From: an uncultured Lachnospiraceae bacterium
GTDB lineage: Bacteria > Bacillota_A > Clostridia > Lachnospirales > Lachnospiraceae
DNA: 23,234 bases
Reading direction: 5' to 3'
Assembly: GCA_947175285.1 (NCBI GenBank)
Contig: CAMWMM010000019.1
Coordinates: forward strand, 1 to 23,234
Below are positions 8,632 to 16,066 of this stretch, piece after piece. Every line of letters starts with the position of its first letter. The first letter of the stretch is position 1. The position numbers were made by a program, and so were the translations under genes. Below the pieces are notes generated by a model, which was not told the origin of the DNA, ran no database searches, and worked only from the letters and a program-made list of their open reading frames with translations.

Positions 8632-9504
8632 TCATTGTCTGATGTCAAGGACATAACTCCTTGACATCCCGAGTTTCCATCGAAATGCAATTTTGACATT
8701 CCAGAGGATATACTGCTCCAGCTGTCTGATTAAAATCTCATCCTCTTTCGCGAACAGGTGTTTCATATATGTATAAAAATAATTCATTTTCGCCAGATAC
8801 ATCTCATCAACAGACCGCACGAGCCCCTCGCTTCTCTGGCAATAATAATATTTCATTTCGTCTGCGAACACTACCCTGATATCCTGCATAAGGCATGTCC
8901 ATACGAGCGCCCTATCCTCATCAAACTGCATCCTGTCATCTATTTTTCCCATAACCTGCACAAGCAGATCCCTGCGGTACAGCTTACCAAAAATAAAGGG
9001 CAAGATCCCATAAACACAGTCTTCCCCCGTCTCTTTGCCGCAATAATAAAACAGTTTCTTTACCATATTACGGGGATTTTCATACAGACCAGCCTTAATA
9101 AGATTTCTTCTCTCTTCCCTGATCCCTTCCGGGCGTATCATCATCACATCGGAAATGACCATATCCGCACAGTGCATTCTTGCCTGTTCATATAACATGG
9201 CAACTAATGTATCTTCAGCCCAGTCATCAGAATCTATAAAGGTGACATACTCCCCCGTACAGACCGATAGCCCTTTTTTTCTAGCTGCATTATTTCCTTT
9301 GTTTTTCTGCCTGACAACAATTATCCTTGAGTCTTTTTCGGCATATTTTTTACAGACTTCATAGGAACCATCTGTAGAACCATCATCCACCAAAATGATC
9401 TCCATATCTGAATAAGTCTGTTTCATCATGCTCTCTATGCATCTCGGCAACAGACCTTCCGTATTATATACAGGCACAATTATGGAAATATTCCTCTGAT
9501 CCAT
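8632..9504 (-). CDS. GT2 glycosyltransferase (no accessory module)
   Basis: A 290-residue family 2 glycosyltransferase with SIIVPVYNTEGLLPRCIESM, the VDDGSTDGS motif (39-47) and the DxD-type DSDDWAE at 91-97. It is the shortest glycosyltransferase here and, unlike its neighbours, carries no Rossmann-like module; it ends at a basic segment (WKLGMSRSYVLDIRQ). Two adjacent ATG codons overlap the stop of the TagF-like gene. I chose the second (9502-9504), because GGGGAG sits 7 bases before it. Starts further upstream would lie inside the previous gene and lack a ribosome binding site. Sugar donor and linkage cannot be read from the sequence. Confidence 0.9.
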   Translation of the reverse strand: MDQRNISIIVPVYNTEGLLPRCIESMMKQTYSDMEIILVDDGSTDGSYEVCKKYAEKDSRIIVVRQKNKGNNAARKKGLSVCTGEYVTFIDSDDWAEDTLVAMLYEQARMHCADMVISDVMMIRPEGIREERRNLIKAGLYENPRNMVKKLFYYCGKETGEDCVYGILPFIFGKLYRRDLLVQVMGKIDDRMQFDEDRALVWTCLMQDIRVVFADEMKYYYCQRSEGLVRSVDEMYLAKMNYFYTYMKHLFAKEDEILIRQLEQYILWNVKIAFRWKLGMSRSYVLDIRQ

Positions 9505-10937
9505 CATCTGTCTCCCCGTTCGTTTTGCTGCATACTTTTCCAATCCGTCTCTATCATCTCAAAAAGTCTTTTCGTTGACTGTCCATCCTGATAGCGATGC
9601 ACAAGCGGCATCAGGCGTTTTCGCTCTTCTCCATAATAGTTCTGATTGTCAAGTGCTTTTTCCAATTCCTGTATCAACAGATCCATTGTATGCACCACCG
9701 CCCCCGGTCTCCAGAATTCCAGCGGTTCCAGAATTACCCCCCTGTGCGCCGCATAGGAATTCACATCTCTATCCGTAAACACAATCGGTCTGTCAAGCAA
9801 AAGGTAATCAAAATAGACTGACGAGTAATCCGTTATGAGCACATCTGCCGCATTCAGATATTCGTACATACATTTGTTCATCAGCATTCCATCTGTCAAA
9901 ATTCCAATATAATCAGAAGAGACACACCATGTCTTCACTTTGGAAGCATCGCTGGGATGCAGCTTGAAAACAAAATACAGATTGTGTTCCTTACAAAATT
10001 GATCTAATCGGTCAATGTTGAAATCCTCCCAGTAAAACAGGTATCCGTCAGCATCACCATCTACCTGTATCCACGAACTCTTTTTATGTTCCAATTCCCG
10101 AAAAGTTGGCATATAAAAAATAATTTTCTTACCAGCTGAATCTGGCAGGATTTCCTGCAGGTTTTGTTTCCCATCTGTCATAAAAAGCAGATCATTCCTC
10201 GGCATGCCAGTCACCCAATATTGACCAAAATGTGTCCCGTAACATGCACACATAAAATCCGTGTATATCTGTCCATAGGATGCAATATGGTCATAACGCT
10301 GCCATAAGTTGGTCGTCCTGTTCTCCTCTGTCTTAAAGCTTTTCATCATATGCCCAAGTGCTTTTAAGGGAAATCCGTGCCACAGCTGAACCAGCTTCCC
10401 ATAGACTGCCAGACGATCCCTCTCTGTTATAAAATAGTCCGCCTTCGCCGCATAATAGTAATATGCTGTTTCGTCTGTATTTCCTTCCAATACGGCTACA
10501 CGGAAACCTTCCGGCAGCATCACATAGCGGTGTTCCAACATGTACATCAAGGCGCTGATACCAGAATACGACCTGTGCTGCAAATATAATACGATCAGGC
10601 AGTCCCTGCTTTGCCCGCAATGATATGCACTGAAATCATAATGCCGTCTCTCATACCCCTGCTCTGTCTGATGTACAATCGTAATCTGCAGATAGCCCAA
10701 ATTCAACAGTTGCTTAAGAGCCTCCAGGTGATAACGTTTATGAAGTGTTATGAACACTTCTGTATCGCTGTAATATTCCGGTTTTTGAATACGGATTCCG
10801 TATTTTTCCAAACCTGCTTTTTCATTATCAAACAAGCCGCTTACTTCATCTAAAGCTATTGTTTTGTCCGCTAATACAGCATCACATAAACGACCAATTC
10901 CAAACAAATAATGTTTTCTCACAACACGGTACCCCAA
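9504..10937 (-). CDS. CDP-glycerol glycerophosphotransferase-like enzyme (TagB/TagF family) with N-terminal module
   Basis: A 477-residue protein. Residues 9-90 are a Rossmann-like module (HYLFGIGRLCDAVL, then GLFDNEKAG). The rest matches the teichoic-acid CDP-polyol phosphotransferase family: LWHGFPLKALG with the catalytic His at 187, KKIIFYMPTFRE, FKLHPSD with the second His, and TDYSSVYFDYLLLDRP. It should transfer a polyol phosphate, for example glycerol phosphate, from the CDP-activated donor to a glycan or growing chain at the cytoplasmic membrane face. The matching donor could come from the cytidylyltransferase domain of the fusion protein at 4778-7201. The start is uncertain. The frame has no ATG: TTG at 10935-10937 has no clear ribosome binding site, and GTG at 10920-10922 follows GGGG by 9 bases. 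Confidence 0.92.
   Translation of the reverse strand: MGYRVVRKHYLFGIGRLCDAVLADKTIALDEVSGLFDNEKAGLEKYGIRIQKPEYYSDTEVFITLHKRYHLEALKQLLNLGYLQITIVHQTEQGYERRHYDFSAYHCGQSRDCLIVLYLQHRSYSGISALMYMLEHRYVMLPEGFRVAVLEGNTDETAYYYYAAKADYFITERDRLAVYGKLVQLWHGFPLKALGHMMKSFKTEENRTTNLWQRYDHIASYGQIYTDFMCACYGTHFGQYWVTGMPRNDLLFMTDGKQNLQEILPDSAGKKIIFYMPTFRELEHKKSSWIQVDGDADGYLFYWEDFNIDRLDQFCKEHNLYFVFKLHPSDASKVKTWCVSSDYIGILTDGMLMNKCMYEYLNAADVLITDYSSVYFDYLLLDRPIVFTDRDVNSYAAHRGVILEPLEFWRPGAVVHTMDLLIQELEKALDNQNYYGEERKRLMPLVHRYQDGQSTKRLFEMIETDWKSMQQNERGDR
9512..9517 (-). promoter_or_regulatory. Ribosome binding site of the module-free GT2 gene
   Basis: GGGGAG on the minus strand, 7 bases before the ATG at 9502-9504 and 4 bases before the adjacent ATG at 9505-9507. 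The spacing favours the former. Confidence 0.6.
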
Positions 10938-10959
10938 ATTAATAATTAATCCATTGTCA

Positions 10960-12096
10960 CTACTTCTCGCTATAATATTTTTTTATTTCCGTCATATTAA
11001 ACGATATAAATTGATAATCATATCTTCTCAACAAATATTGTATTTCAGTTCTATTTGCTTCACTAACTCCATAAATTATCCCAATTTTCCCCTCCTCAGC
11101 TATTTCATCAAACTGTATTATATTGATTCCTCTGATTTCCAAGGGATTAACTGTTTTGTCCGTAACGACCACTGCACTTATCATATCTGTTAACTGTAAT
11201 TGCTCTAACAAATCCAAATAAAACAACGCAGTTTTTCCTGCTCCATAAAGGTAAATACGAACGGCTCCCACACTGTCAATCATTGCCTCAAACCGATAAT
11301 GGTAATACTCGTCTGCAGACATGAGATTTTGGAACCAGTCATTATATTTTTCAGGTCTTTTATTCCTCATAAAACCAATCAAGTCATTAATGCATTTATC
11401 ATTTTCACCTCCGTACAAATTTGCGGAAGCCAGCCTGACTGTCTGGGAACCTTCAATCGTGACATCATTTTGCGACGGTTCTACATAAACTACGGGAACA
11501 TTGTTTATTATCTCGTTATATTTTAGCCATAAATCATCCTGATTTTCTGCCATATGTAGAATGTCATCCAAATTAAACCAATTATCATCTGTCACGAAAG
11601 GTGGATAGCATATTCCCCCTACCCCTGTCGCACACAAATCCATTCTTGGACTGTCCACATACTGTTCCAGTCGTGTTTTCCATTTACTATATACTTCCAG
11701 CGCTCCATTCTTTTTAACGATCATTCGCACTGAGCGTGCAGATATAGCATCTGGAAATCTGCGCCAGCTTTCAATCAGATCACTTACCATCGTATCGGCA
11801 TATATCTTATCATCATCAACAGTAATAACTATGTCTTTTCTATATTGTCGCAATGCATAATAATATTTCTTGTGCGATTTCAGATTTCCTCCTACCCATT
11901 CAATCCGAAAACCGCCTTTCCCTGACAAACTCCTGAGTCGAAACGGGATGCCATCCTCTCGATCCGGAAATTCTTCACTACTGAGATATAGAACAATCTC
12001 ATCTACGGGAACCGTCTGCCTGCAAAGACTCTCTATCACCTTATACACACCATCAATCCTCGACGGATACGATGTAAGAGAAATAATAATCCTCAT
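10960..12096 (-). CDS. GT-A-like glycosyltransferase with C-terminal Rossmann module
   Basis: A 378-residue protein. The N-terminal part starts IIISLTSYPSRI and has IVLYLSSEEFPDRE, SHKKYYYALRQY and a DDD metal-binding motif at 94-96 (VITVDDDKIY). This is a recognisable family of putative bacterial GT-A-type transferases found in capsule and LPS-like loci, distinct from the classical GT2 genes next to it. About 277-365 is the C-terminal module (VRIYLYGAGKTALFYL, VVVTDKTVNPLE, IIYGVSEAN). The ATG overlaps the upstream TGA as ATGA, with AAGGA 9 bases before it, so translation is probably coupled. A sugar-transfer role is well supported by the fold; donor and acceptor are not readable. Confidence 0.85.
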   Translation of the reverse strand: MRIIISLTSYPSRIDGVYKVIESLCRQTVPVDEIVLYLSSEEFPDREDGIPFRLRSLSGKGGFRIEWVGGNLKSHKKYYYALRQYRKDIVITVDDDKIYADTMVSDLIESWRRFPDAISARSVRMIVKKNGALEVYSKWKTRLEQYVDSPRMDLCATGVGGICYPPFVTDDNWFNLDDILHMAENQDDLWLKYNEIINNVPVVYVEPSQNDVTIEGSQTVRLASANLYGGENDKCINDLIGFMRNKRPEKYNDWFQNLMSADEYYHYRFEAMIDSVGAVRIYLYGAGKTALFYLDLLEQLQLTDMISAVVVTDKTVNPLEIRGINIIQFDEIAEEGKIGIIYGVSEANRTEIQYLLRRYDYQFISFNMTEIKKYYSEK

Positions 12097-13445
12097 AAGA
12101 TTCCATCCTTCTCTTCCAACAGGTCAAACACATTTATTACCCTGACATTACTGTCCTTCATTATTTTCTCTGCATGCAGATATACAGGCTTTCCAACGGC
12201 AAGAACATAGTCCGCTTTCGCGCATATTTCATGAGGCTCCGATACTTCATATCCACAAACCGTTATTCCCTGCTTTTCTTCGTTAGTATCAACAGCCGCG
12301 TAAACTTTAATAAAATGCTCATTCAAATATTTTAAAAGGCTTGTCCCATTTTTTCCTATTCCCCATACAATAATTTTTTTATCCTGCTGCAATTTTTCAT
12401 TTATAAATCTGCGAAGTATCTGTCCCCTATGTTTTAAATAGCACTCAAAATAAGTATCCATATGTTCAAACCACCTACTGTCATATGCCTTATTCTGAAA
12501 ATTTTCTATAATGTATTTGTCATAAATCTCAATCCTGTCATAAAATTCCTTTCCATATGCTATACAGTCTGCAATCCCCTTATCGTGCAAAAACTGACAA
12601 AAATCCTTGCTTCGTTTTCCATCTTTGCCGTAAATCAATAAAGACCAAAAAGTATTTGCCATAAAATGATATAGATGGATAAAACATTTTTCCATCATAT
12701 TCCGTTCTTTCAATTCTTTTGCCAGTTTCTCTATCGCATAATATGCACACATTGGATTCCTGTCTCTGGATATTCTGGAAGGTTCATCGTGATCCCTGGC
12801 ATAGACCATTACCCTGTCATCATCCAGACAAATGATTTTTCCCGCACAGAACAAAGCCATTTTGGCAAAATAAACATCATTAAAGGAAGGCAGATCCTGA
12901 AATTCCAAATAGTTATCACGAAGAAAACTTTTCCTAAACAATTTATCACAGGGCGAACTTGACCAGTTTGAAAAATCCACTAATGTACAATCACATACTG
13001 AAAAAGGAGTCCGACAAAATTTTTCAACATAATCCGCTGAATGCTCCTTTACCCTTTTCTTATTGATTTCATCGCTGGGCGTATGCATATATTCAAATAT
13101 AACGATATCCGCTTGATATTTTTCAATCGTTTTACTGGTCTTTTCCAACAATTCTTCCTCAAAGATATCGTCCCCGTCCAAAAACAGGATGTATTTCCCC
13201 TCTGCAGCATTTAACCCTTTATTTCTGGACGGTGCCGCACCTAGATGGTATTCATTGTCCAAGATCCTAATACGTTTATCCCGTTCTTGAAAATCGCACA
13301 GAATTTTCCGCGTATCATCCGTCGAACAATCATTAATGCAAATCAATTCAAAGTCCTTACCTGTTTGGTTCAAAACGCTTTGCAACGCTTCCGCCAAGAA
13401 TTTCCCGGCGTTATATAACGGCATAATAACTGAAATAGACCTCAT
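12093..13445 (-). CDS. GT2 glycosyltransferase with C-terminal Rossmann module (paralogue 2)
   Basis: A 450-residue protein. Residues 1-225 are a family 2 glycosyltransferase (SVIMPLYNAGKFLAEAL, INDCSTDDT, FLDGDD with Asp 90, 92 and 93). A helical region with YDKYIIENF follows, and about 345-440 is a module with KKIIVWGIGKNGTSLLKYL and YAAVDTNEEKQG. It is strikingly similar to the gene at 16067-17416: 73 of the first 100 residues are identical in an ungapped hand alignment. I chose the ATG at 13443-13445, which overlaps the upstream TGA as ATGA and has a perfect AGGAGG 6 bases before it. An ATG at 13469 would add eight residues that are absent from the paralogue. The two enzymes probably add similar sugars at different positions. 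Confidence 0.93.
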   Translation of the reverse strand: MRSISVIMPLYNAGKFLAEALQSVLNQTGKDFELICINDCSTDDTRKILCDFQERDKRIRILDNEYHLGAAPSRNKGLNAAEGKYILFLDGDDIFEEELLEKTSKTIEKYQADIVIFEYMHTPSDEINKKRVKEHSADYVEKFCRTPFSVCDCTLVDFSNWSSSPCDKLFRKSFLRDNYLEFQDLPSFNDVYFAKMALFCAGKIICLDDDRVMVYARDHDEPSRISRDRNPMCAYYAIEKLAKELKERNMMEKCFIHLYHFMANTFWSLLIYGKDGKRSKDFCQFLHDKGIADCIAYGKEFYDRIEIYDKYIIENFQNKAYDSRWFEHMDTYFECYLKHRGQILRRFINEKLQQDKKIIVWGIGKNGTSLLKYLNEHFIKVYAAVDTNEEKQGITVCGYEVSEPHEICAKADYVLAVGKPVYLHAEKIMKDSNVRVINVFDLLEEKDGIL

Positions 13446-14788
13446 ACTTCTCCTCCTGTCACACCGCATAAAAATTCAACCATAAGTTTGTCGGGTGTCT
13501 CTGTGATGTATGTAAGCATCTTCCAAAGCTGTTCCATATCTTCTGTCTGCACTATCATTTGTCCATCTTCACAAAAAAATTCTGTAAACTTCTCAACCCC
13601 TGCCAAATAATCACTCTTACTTCCTGAAATATCGCAAAAATGCTCCAAGATATCCCATTTACGGATTCTTCCGGGATAAAAAACAAATATACTACAGTTA
13701 TCTACCGAAGTTATCTGATCCAAGCTGAAAAGAAAGATTTGAAAACCTCCGGCATAAGAATCATGTAATAAGCCTGACATGTATTTTTGAATACAAGTTT
13801 TTTCTGTCATAGCAACAAACGCAAATCTACCACTCGTGCAAATGTCCCCCTGGCTATAATACGTTTCAATCGCTGTCCCTGTTTTTTGAATTACTATATC
13901 TGCAACGCGCTTTAACACATCCCCATCAGGTGCCATAAAATACAGTCTTTCTATTCCTTTTGCCAACGCATTTCTTATCACCCATTGCATATAAAAAACC
14001 AACAGGATTCCACCGACAGATGTTCCGACCAGCACGTCACCTTTCTCAGTCATCTCTTCTCCAAGCCGTAATCTTGCACGCCTGCTGCATCCAATAACCC
14101 TATTTAGCCAGACATTCCCCGGTGTCTTGTCCAAAAGATTTTTTTCTATTGGCAGCAAATTCGGGAACCATGATAATCTTGATCGAAATCCTGCATTTCT
14201 CGCCGCAACGATATCCACCTTTTCATTATCTCCGATATGAATGCACTCCGCACCAATAAAATTGGACTGTTTCATGGCAAACTCATAAATCGCCCCTGTA
14301 TACTTTCTTTTTTTGCAGTCTCCTGAAACATATAACTGTAGTTCTGCCAAATCTGGATCTGCCTTTGCCAGCATCTTATAAATCTGATTCTTGGGAAGGT
14401 ACATATCGGATATTAGAATTACTTTTTCTCCATCTGCCAACAATTTTTTTACCTGAATAACATTTTTTTCAATGGGAATACATTCCCGATACTCAATATC
14501 ACACTCCAAACGCACCAACTGTATTTGCTGCTCCCTGCTTAATTCCCCACGCACTGCAAGCACATCGTAAATCTGTTCCAGCGTCACATCCTCTATCCCA
14601 CCCTGCTGGTATGATTGCCTTGCAAGTCTCTCCGCCGCGATGCGGAGTTGGTAAAAATTACTGCGCATTGATACAGGCATCACCGCATATTCTTCCTTCC
14701 CCAGTTCATACTGCATAATTGCAAAAATCCCTTCAGGGACAGCAGTTTTCCTTGTAATTAAAGTGTCAAACACATCAAACGAATACAT
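13442..14788 (-). CDS. HAD-domain protein of COG5610 type
   Basis: A 448-residue protein. Residues 1-215 are a haloacid-dehalogenase-like domain: motif I SFDVFDTLITR (Asp5 as the presumed nucleophile), motif II ILISDMY (Ser127), Lys residues at 159-162 and motif IV HIGDNEKVDIVAARNAG (Asp187, Asp192). This set is complete, so phosphohydrolase activity is plausible. Residues 250-300 carry the region that accompanies the HAD in COG5610 proteins (GTSVGGILLVFYMQWV, then RLYFMAPDGDVLKRV); the usual SRDGY is changed to APDGD. The final 100 residues are divergent. The ATG has GGAG 5 bases upstream, and the stop overlaps the next gene. The substrate is unknown; sugar-phosphate or lipid-phosphate hydrolysis would suit the context. 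It has no Rossmann module. Confidence 0.85.
   Translation of the reverse strand: MYSFDVFDTLITRKTAVPEGIFAIMQYELGKEEYAVMPVSMRSNFYQLRIAAERLARQSYQQGGIEDVTLEQIYDVLAVRGELSREQQIQLVRLECDIEYRECIPIEKNVIQVKKLLADGEKVILISDMYLPKNQIYKMLAKADPDLAELQLYVSGDCKKRKYTGAIYEFAMKQSNFIGAECIHIGDNEKVDIVAARNAGFRSRLSWFPNLLPIEKNLLDKTPGNVWLNRVIGCSRRARLRLGEEMTEKGDVLVGTSVGGILLVFYMQWVIRNALAKGIERLYFMAPDGDVLKRVADIVIQKTGTAIETYYSQGDICTSGRFAFVAMTEKTCIQKYMSGLLHDSYAGGFQIFLFSLDQITSVDNCSIFVFYPGRIRKWDILEHFCDISGSKSDYLAGVEKFTEFFCEDGQMIVQTEDMEQLWKMLTYITETPDKLMVEFLCGVTGGEV
13452..13457 (-). promoter_or_regulatory. Consensus ribosome binding site of GT2 paralogue 2
   Basis: A perfect AGGAGG on the minus strand, 6 bases before the ATG at 13443-13445. 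It lies inside the end of the HAD gene and fixes the start, because the longer frame begins upstream of this site. Confidence 0.85.
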
Positions 14789-14801
14789 ACCATCTCCCCT
14801 A

Positions 14802-14921
14802 TACCCTCCACAACAATCTTAAAGAATTATCATATAATCTTTCATTTTGTCTAATTAGTCTCGTTACTTTATCCAAAAGCTCCTCACCCAAAAATCCATC
14901 CTTTTGCCCATATGCTGATAG
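14802..14921 (-). other. Coding-like 40-codon tail in frame behind the radical SAM gene
   Basis: Directly after the TAA of the radical SAM gene (14922-14924), the same frame stays open for 40 codons to a TAG at 14799-14801. The translation looks protein-like: it starts LSAYGQKDGF, continues with an amphipathic, charged stretch (EELLDKVTRLIRQNERLYDN) and ends SLRLLWRV. This fills almost all of the only long gap in the run (133 bases between genes). It could be the former C-terminus of the radical SAM protein cut off by a nonsense change, a readthrough extension, or a very small separate gene. A TTG at codon 11, loosely preceded by AAGGATGG, is the only start candidate I see for the last option. 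I see no terminator hairpin and no convincing promoter in the gap. Confidence 0.5.
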
Positions 14922-16034
14922 TTAATTAATAAGCCATTCACCTACTTCCGGTTGATTTGATACCTCCCACCGAAACCGTTCTTCTGTCCCACAATACCTG
15001 CATTGCTCAATTGGTTCTGTTTCAATTCTCTGCAGAGCTTCCCGCAAATCAATATTCTCATCATAAATATCTATACCTTCTTCAAAATGGAGTGGTATCT
15101 TATACTGTTCAAAGAAATAATTCCCTAACGCTGAAAACGGACACTTATATATTTTTCCTTTCCTCAAAAAATAACATTCTCTTTCCCTGCACCCATTCTG
15201 TGCTCTGTATGGATCATTTCTCCCGTTTAAATCAATATTCTTTCCAAAATCTTCTGATTTTCTCCGAAATTCGTACATTACTCCAACACTTTCAAGTGTG
15301 CTTATAATTTTATCTTTCAGCTTTGAGGTAGGCGGATATTCCGTTATACTCACAAGTACATTATTTTCTCTTATATAAGTTAATAAAGACTCACTTTGAC
15401 GGGGAATCAAAACTCCATTCGATACAATAGTAATACTTGTCTTGGGCATATACTTTCTAAGACACCCTATATACAGACCCAAATTATCTGCCAGAAATGC
15501 TTCTCCACCCAACAAATCAAAATGAGCAATGAACACTTTTTTAGAAAGAAACCTAATATCTTCTTCAAAGGATTCATAGCCAATGGCATCTCCTTTGCCA
15601 AATATATTCGAAAAATGACTGCAGCCCTTACAGTTCAGATTACAGAAATCGACCACATTCGTCTCCAGTCTCCTCATTTGTATCTTTTTACTTTCTATTT
15701 CATCGTTATATAGTATGTTGATGTCTCTTAAAACATCGTTCGAAACAGGCAATTTATGACTATAAACCAGCTTACTGACTATTCCATATTTTCTTATATT
15801 CATCTTACTGATCTGCTTATATACCGCATACCAGTCCAGTACTGCAACCAATACCATATCCACACTCTGAACATAATGTCTCATATATTCTGTGGGTGAA
15901 ACCACTTCTATCCCCATTATGTCCTCTATGTTTTCCGCACAATTGTCTATATAACACACTATATTTTGATTTGTTCTTATTTGTTTTCCAACAATTTTGC
16001 CAAACTTACCTGCACCCCATATTGCTATATTCAT
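14922..16034 (-). CDS. Radical SAM protein with N-terminal Rossmann module
   Basis: A 370-residue protein. Residues 1-95 are a Rossmann-like module (IAIWGAGKFGKIVG, CYIDNCAENIEDIMG, VLVAVLDWYA). The radical SAM core follows, with the CX3CX2C cluster motif CNLNCKGC (Cys131, 135, 138), the GGE-type motif LLGGEAFL and the strand ITIVSNGVL. The C-terminal part has further Cys residues (NGCREREC, IYKCPF, QCRYCG) that could hold an auxiliary cluster or zinc, in a SPASM-like position. It should bind [4Fe-4S] and SAM and start radical chemistry, presumably on a sugar, nucleotide-sugar or glycan intermediate; the substrate is not known. A GGAG site lies about 9 bases before the ATG. The protein may be shortened: see the in-frame tail behind its stop. 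It is a relative of the gene at 19245-20387. Confidence 0.9.
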   Translation of the reverse strand: MNIAIWGAGKFGKIVGKQIRTNQNIVCYIDNCAENIEDIMGIEVVSPTEYMRHYVQSVDMVLVAVLDWYAVYKQISKMNIRKYGIVSKLVYSHKLPVSNDVLRDINILYNDEIESKKIQMRRLETNVVDFCNLNCKGCSHFSNIFGKGDAIGYESFEEDIRFLSKKVFIAHFDLLGGEAFLADNLGLYIGCLRKYMPKTSITIVSNGVLIPRQSESLLTYIRENNVLVSITEYPPTSKLKDKIISTLESVGVMYEFRRKSEDFGKNIDLNGRNDPYRAQNGCRERECYFLRKGKIYKCPFSALGNYFFEQYKIPLHFEEGIDIYDENIDLREALQRIETEPIEQCRYCGTEERFRWEVSNQPEVGEWLIN

Positions 16035-16066
16035 ATGCCACAGTCTCCATTCAATCCAAATGATAC

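Noticed and set aside
13250..13442. Candidate membrane protein or glycosyltransferase anchor in hydrophobic N-terminal strands of the GT2 enzymes
   Set aside because: The hydrophobic stretches are the short core strands of the GT-A fold (for example SVIMPL), not membrane-length segments. The same holds for LLVFYMQWV in the HAD protein, which belongs to its COG5610 region.
14789..14921. Possible internal promoter in the 133-base gap (TATGAT preceded by a TTAGAC-like element on the minus strand)
   Set aside because: The spacing is only about 14 bases, the match is weak in AT-rich DNA, and the stretch reads better as coding-like tail sequence.
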